Part shown: piece after piece, positions 62,664-64,000 of the stretch
How the letters are laid out: the number at the start of each line of letters is the position of its first letter
Numbering within the stretch: the stretch's first letter is position 1
Origin: Palsa-1392 sp963819975
Lineage (GTDB): Bacteria > Verrucomicrobiota > Verrucomicrobiia > Chthoniobacterales > UBA10450
DNA: 64,000 nt
Reading direction: 5' to 3'
NCBI GenBank assembly: GCA_963819975.1
Contig: CAWFYE010000004.1
Location: forward strand, 1-64,000
Program-made: the position numbers and the translations under genes
The notes under the pieces: generated by a model
The model's database searches: none
Seen by the model: only the letters and a program-made list of their open reading frames with translations
Told to the model about the DNA's origin: nothing

Positions 62664-63317
62664 ATGCGTCCGCTGAGAATTCTTATCGCCGACGATCATG
62701 AAGTGATGCGAGATGGCGTGCGGGGATTGATCGAGCAGGAGTCTGGATGGCAGGTCTGTGGCACTGCCACAAACGGCCGAGAAGCGGTCGAGAGCGCCAA
62801 GAGACTTAAGCCCGAAGTGGTGGTTTTGGATCTGACAATGCCGGAGCTGGATGGGCTGGAGGCTCTGCGCCAAATCAAACACGCTCTGCCCGGTGCAGAA
62901 GTCGTGATCTTTAGCGCCTACCACTCGGAGGAGGTTATCGAGCAGCTATTTGATGCCGGGGCCAAGAGCTACATTCAAAAATGTGATGCCGGCAGGCATC
63001 TGGTGGCGGCGATCAAATCACTCGCCGAACATAAGCCGTTTTTCACACGCGACATTTCTGACGTTCTTTTCGCGAAATTTCTCTCCCTTAACGCAGGGAA
63101 AAGGCAGAATGGGCAGGGACATGCCGTGACCAAACGGGAAAGAGATGTAATCCGTCTCCTTGCCGAGGGGGGCAGCAACAAGGAGGTAGCCAATTCCCTC
63201 GGCATTAGCATACGGACGGTCGAAACTCATCGGGCCACACTCATGCGCAAGCTCGGTCTCGACTCCCTTGCCGCGCTGGTTCGTTACGCGATCCGCAATA
63301 ACATTATCGAGGCATAA
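62664..63317 (+). CDS. NarL/LuxR-family response regulator
   Basis: 217 residues. The receiver has LIADDHE, phospho-Asp56 in VVVLDLTMP, IFSAYHS and YIQKC, where the usual lysine is kept. The LuxR helix-turn-helix is VTKRERDVIRLLAEGGSNKEVANSLGISIRTVETHRATLMRKLGL split over recognition and dimer helices. It starts immediately after the hybrid kinase stop and is probably its output. Confidence 0.92.
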   Translation: MRPLRILIADDHEVMRDGVRGLIEQESGWQVCGTATNGREAVESAKRLKPEVVVLDLTMPELDGLEALRQIKHALPGAEVVIFSAYHSEEVIEQLFDAGAKSYIQKCDAGRHLVAAIKSLAEHKPFFTRDISDVLFAKFLSLNAGKRQNGQGHAVTKRERDVIRLLAEGGSNKEVANSLGISIRTVETHRATLMRKLGLDSLAALVRYAIRNNIIEA

Positions 63318-63599
63318 ATGAAGTCTACGACTCGATTGTGTCGGGGTTCGAGCAATTGGCAAAACAGCCCAATTGGCTTCGCACGGAAGGCCTGGCGAGT
63401 TTGTATACCTGTTTCTTACCTCATTCTCGGGAGGTGCCTTGCTGCAATCTTTCGTATAAATATTATCCCGGAATTCGCAGGTCGGGATCGATGTCTCAGG
63501 TGTGAAAGCGTTGAGTCCTCCGTGATTTCGCGGGCGACAAAACCCGTAGTTGCCGCAGCGGCTAGCTGCACAACGAATGCTTGATACTGGATAATGAGA
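63318..63599. other. Intergenic region without a recognised feature
   Basis: About 280 bp between the regulator and the last partial gene. Short frames only, with no clear terminator or repeat. Confidence 0.4.
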
Positions 63600-64000
63600 A
63601 TGTCTCTCTCGGTCGACGACGCAATTTCAAGCACGAATAACGGGCGGTCACACGTCTCGTTTCAACCTCCCGCCACGAGGGAGCTTGGAGGAGAATCGGG
63701 CTCGTCCGGTCAGGCTGCAGGGCGATCGGAGCACCGCCCAGCCGAGGAATGCCTGGATTCGAGCGAGACTCTCCATATTCGGGTCCTCGCAGTGGAAGAC
63801 AGCCGGAGCGATCTCCTCGTCCTTGAGAATGCCTTCGCTGAGGTTGCGAGCGTGCGGTTTGAATTGACGGCGGCAGGCCATGTCAGGGAAGCGCGGGCGC
63901 TGCTCGAGACAAATCAATTCGATGTCGTCCTGACCGACCTGGGTCTGCCGGATAGCTCTGGATTGGACACTTATATCGCTATCCAGGAGGCGGCAAAGGA
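63600..64000 (+). CDS. Response regulator/receiver protein, partial at right edge
   Basis: From ATG 63600 an open frame runs to the window end without a stop. The first ~55 residues are a polar, probably disordered leader (MSLSVDDAISSTNNG...). A receiver domain follows: IRVLAVEDSRSDLLVLENAF, then FDVVLTDLGLPDSSGLDTY with the phospho-aspartate in LTDLGLP. It may be a single-domain regulator or the start of a hybrid protein. Its neighbours make this a signalling cluster. Confidence 0.8.
   Translation, partial: MSLSVDDAISSTNNGRSHVSFQPPATRELGGESGSSGQAAGRSEHRPAEECLDSSETLHIRVLAVEDSRSDLLVLENAFAEVASVRFELTAAGHVREARALLETNQFDVVLTDLGLPDSSGLDTYIAIQEAAK

Noticed and set aside
1..64000. CRISPR array
   Set aside because: No evenly spaced direct repeats with unique spacers were seen; the repeats present are isolated inverted elements or the scattered heptamer.

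Overview
The window looks like chromosomal DNA of a GC-rich, Gram-negative bacterium, most likely a soil Verrucomicrobiota (Spartobacteria/Chthoniobacterales-like). This is inferred from TonB/ExbBD, OprB-type and RND outer-membrane systems combined with families I associate with that group: a short fibronectin-III protein, a ~120-residue C-terminal module repeated in secreted proteins, a kelch remnant and a '3D' lipoprotein. No rRNA is present, so this assignment is not proven.

Layout. 1-2.0 kb: edge of a chromosomal integron. An integron integrase (intI) is read leftwards towards a first gene (a lipoprotein) bracketed by GTTAGGC/GCCTAAC core-like sites. intI is split by a 282-bp insert that carries a complete GIY-YIG nuclease and has imperfect terminal inverted repeats. 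2.1-3.85 kb: decayed genes (fibronectin-III, a 15-heptad repeat tract, kelch). 3.9-5.7 kb: ammonium transporter and a guanine-deaminase-like protein. 5.7-13.3 kb: fructose PTS locus (OprB porin, FruK, an EIIA-HPr-EI fusion, EIIBBC) with a divergent DeoR-type regulator and a 16-bp palindrome between them. 13.4-16.8 kb: ComM, DUF4326, a secreted amidohydrolase. 16.85-21.2 kb: three secreted redox proteins (one dihaem cytochrome, two cupredoxins) sharing a C-terminal module. 21.4-31.4 kb: M3 peptidase, threonine synthase, a frameshifted dicarboxylate symporter, a radical SAM protein, an M16 peptidase pair, tRNA-Ile, VanZ. 31.5-43.98 kb: housekeeping genes including manA, leuS, mscL, galE, hisS and aspS. 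44.0-47.7 kb: an OGG-type glycosylase, then tonB-exbB-exbD-def in tight coupling. 47.7-56.1 kb: small secreted proteins and a three-gene RND efflux operon. 56.5-64 kb: signalling genes: a B12-binding protein with the light-sensor W-x9-EH motif coupled to an ABM-domain protein, a PAS histidine kinase and a LuxR-type regulator, then a second kinase/regulator group running off the right edge.

Three cross-cutting signals stand out. First, the heptamer CGTTAGG occurs at least 42 times, in both orientations and all reading frames, from 0.6 to 45.4 kb, and then not at all in the last 18.6 kb. It resembles a DNA-uptake-type signal or a lineage marker, and it is nearly identical to the integron core site. 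Second, a family of short palindromic elements (about 84-137 bp, ends close to GTGTAGAGGCGGGCGTGTCG) lies between genes, and one copy sits in frame inside leuS, adding 28 codons. Third, the GIY-YIG insert can be removed in silico to restore an uninterrupted integrase frame.
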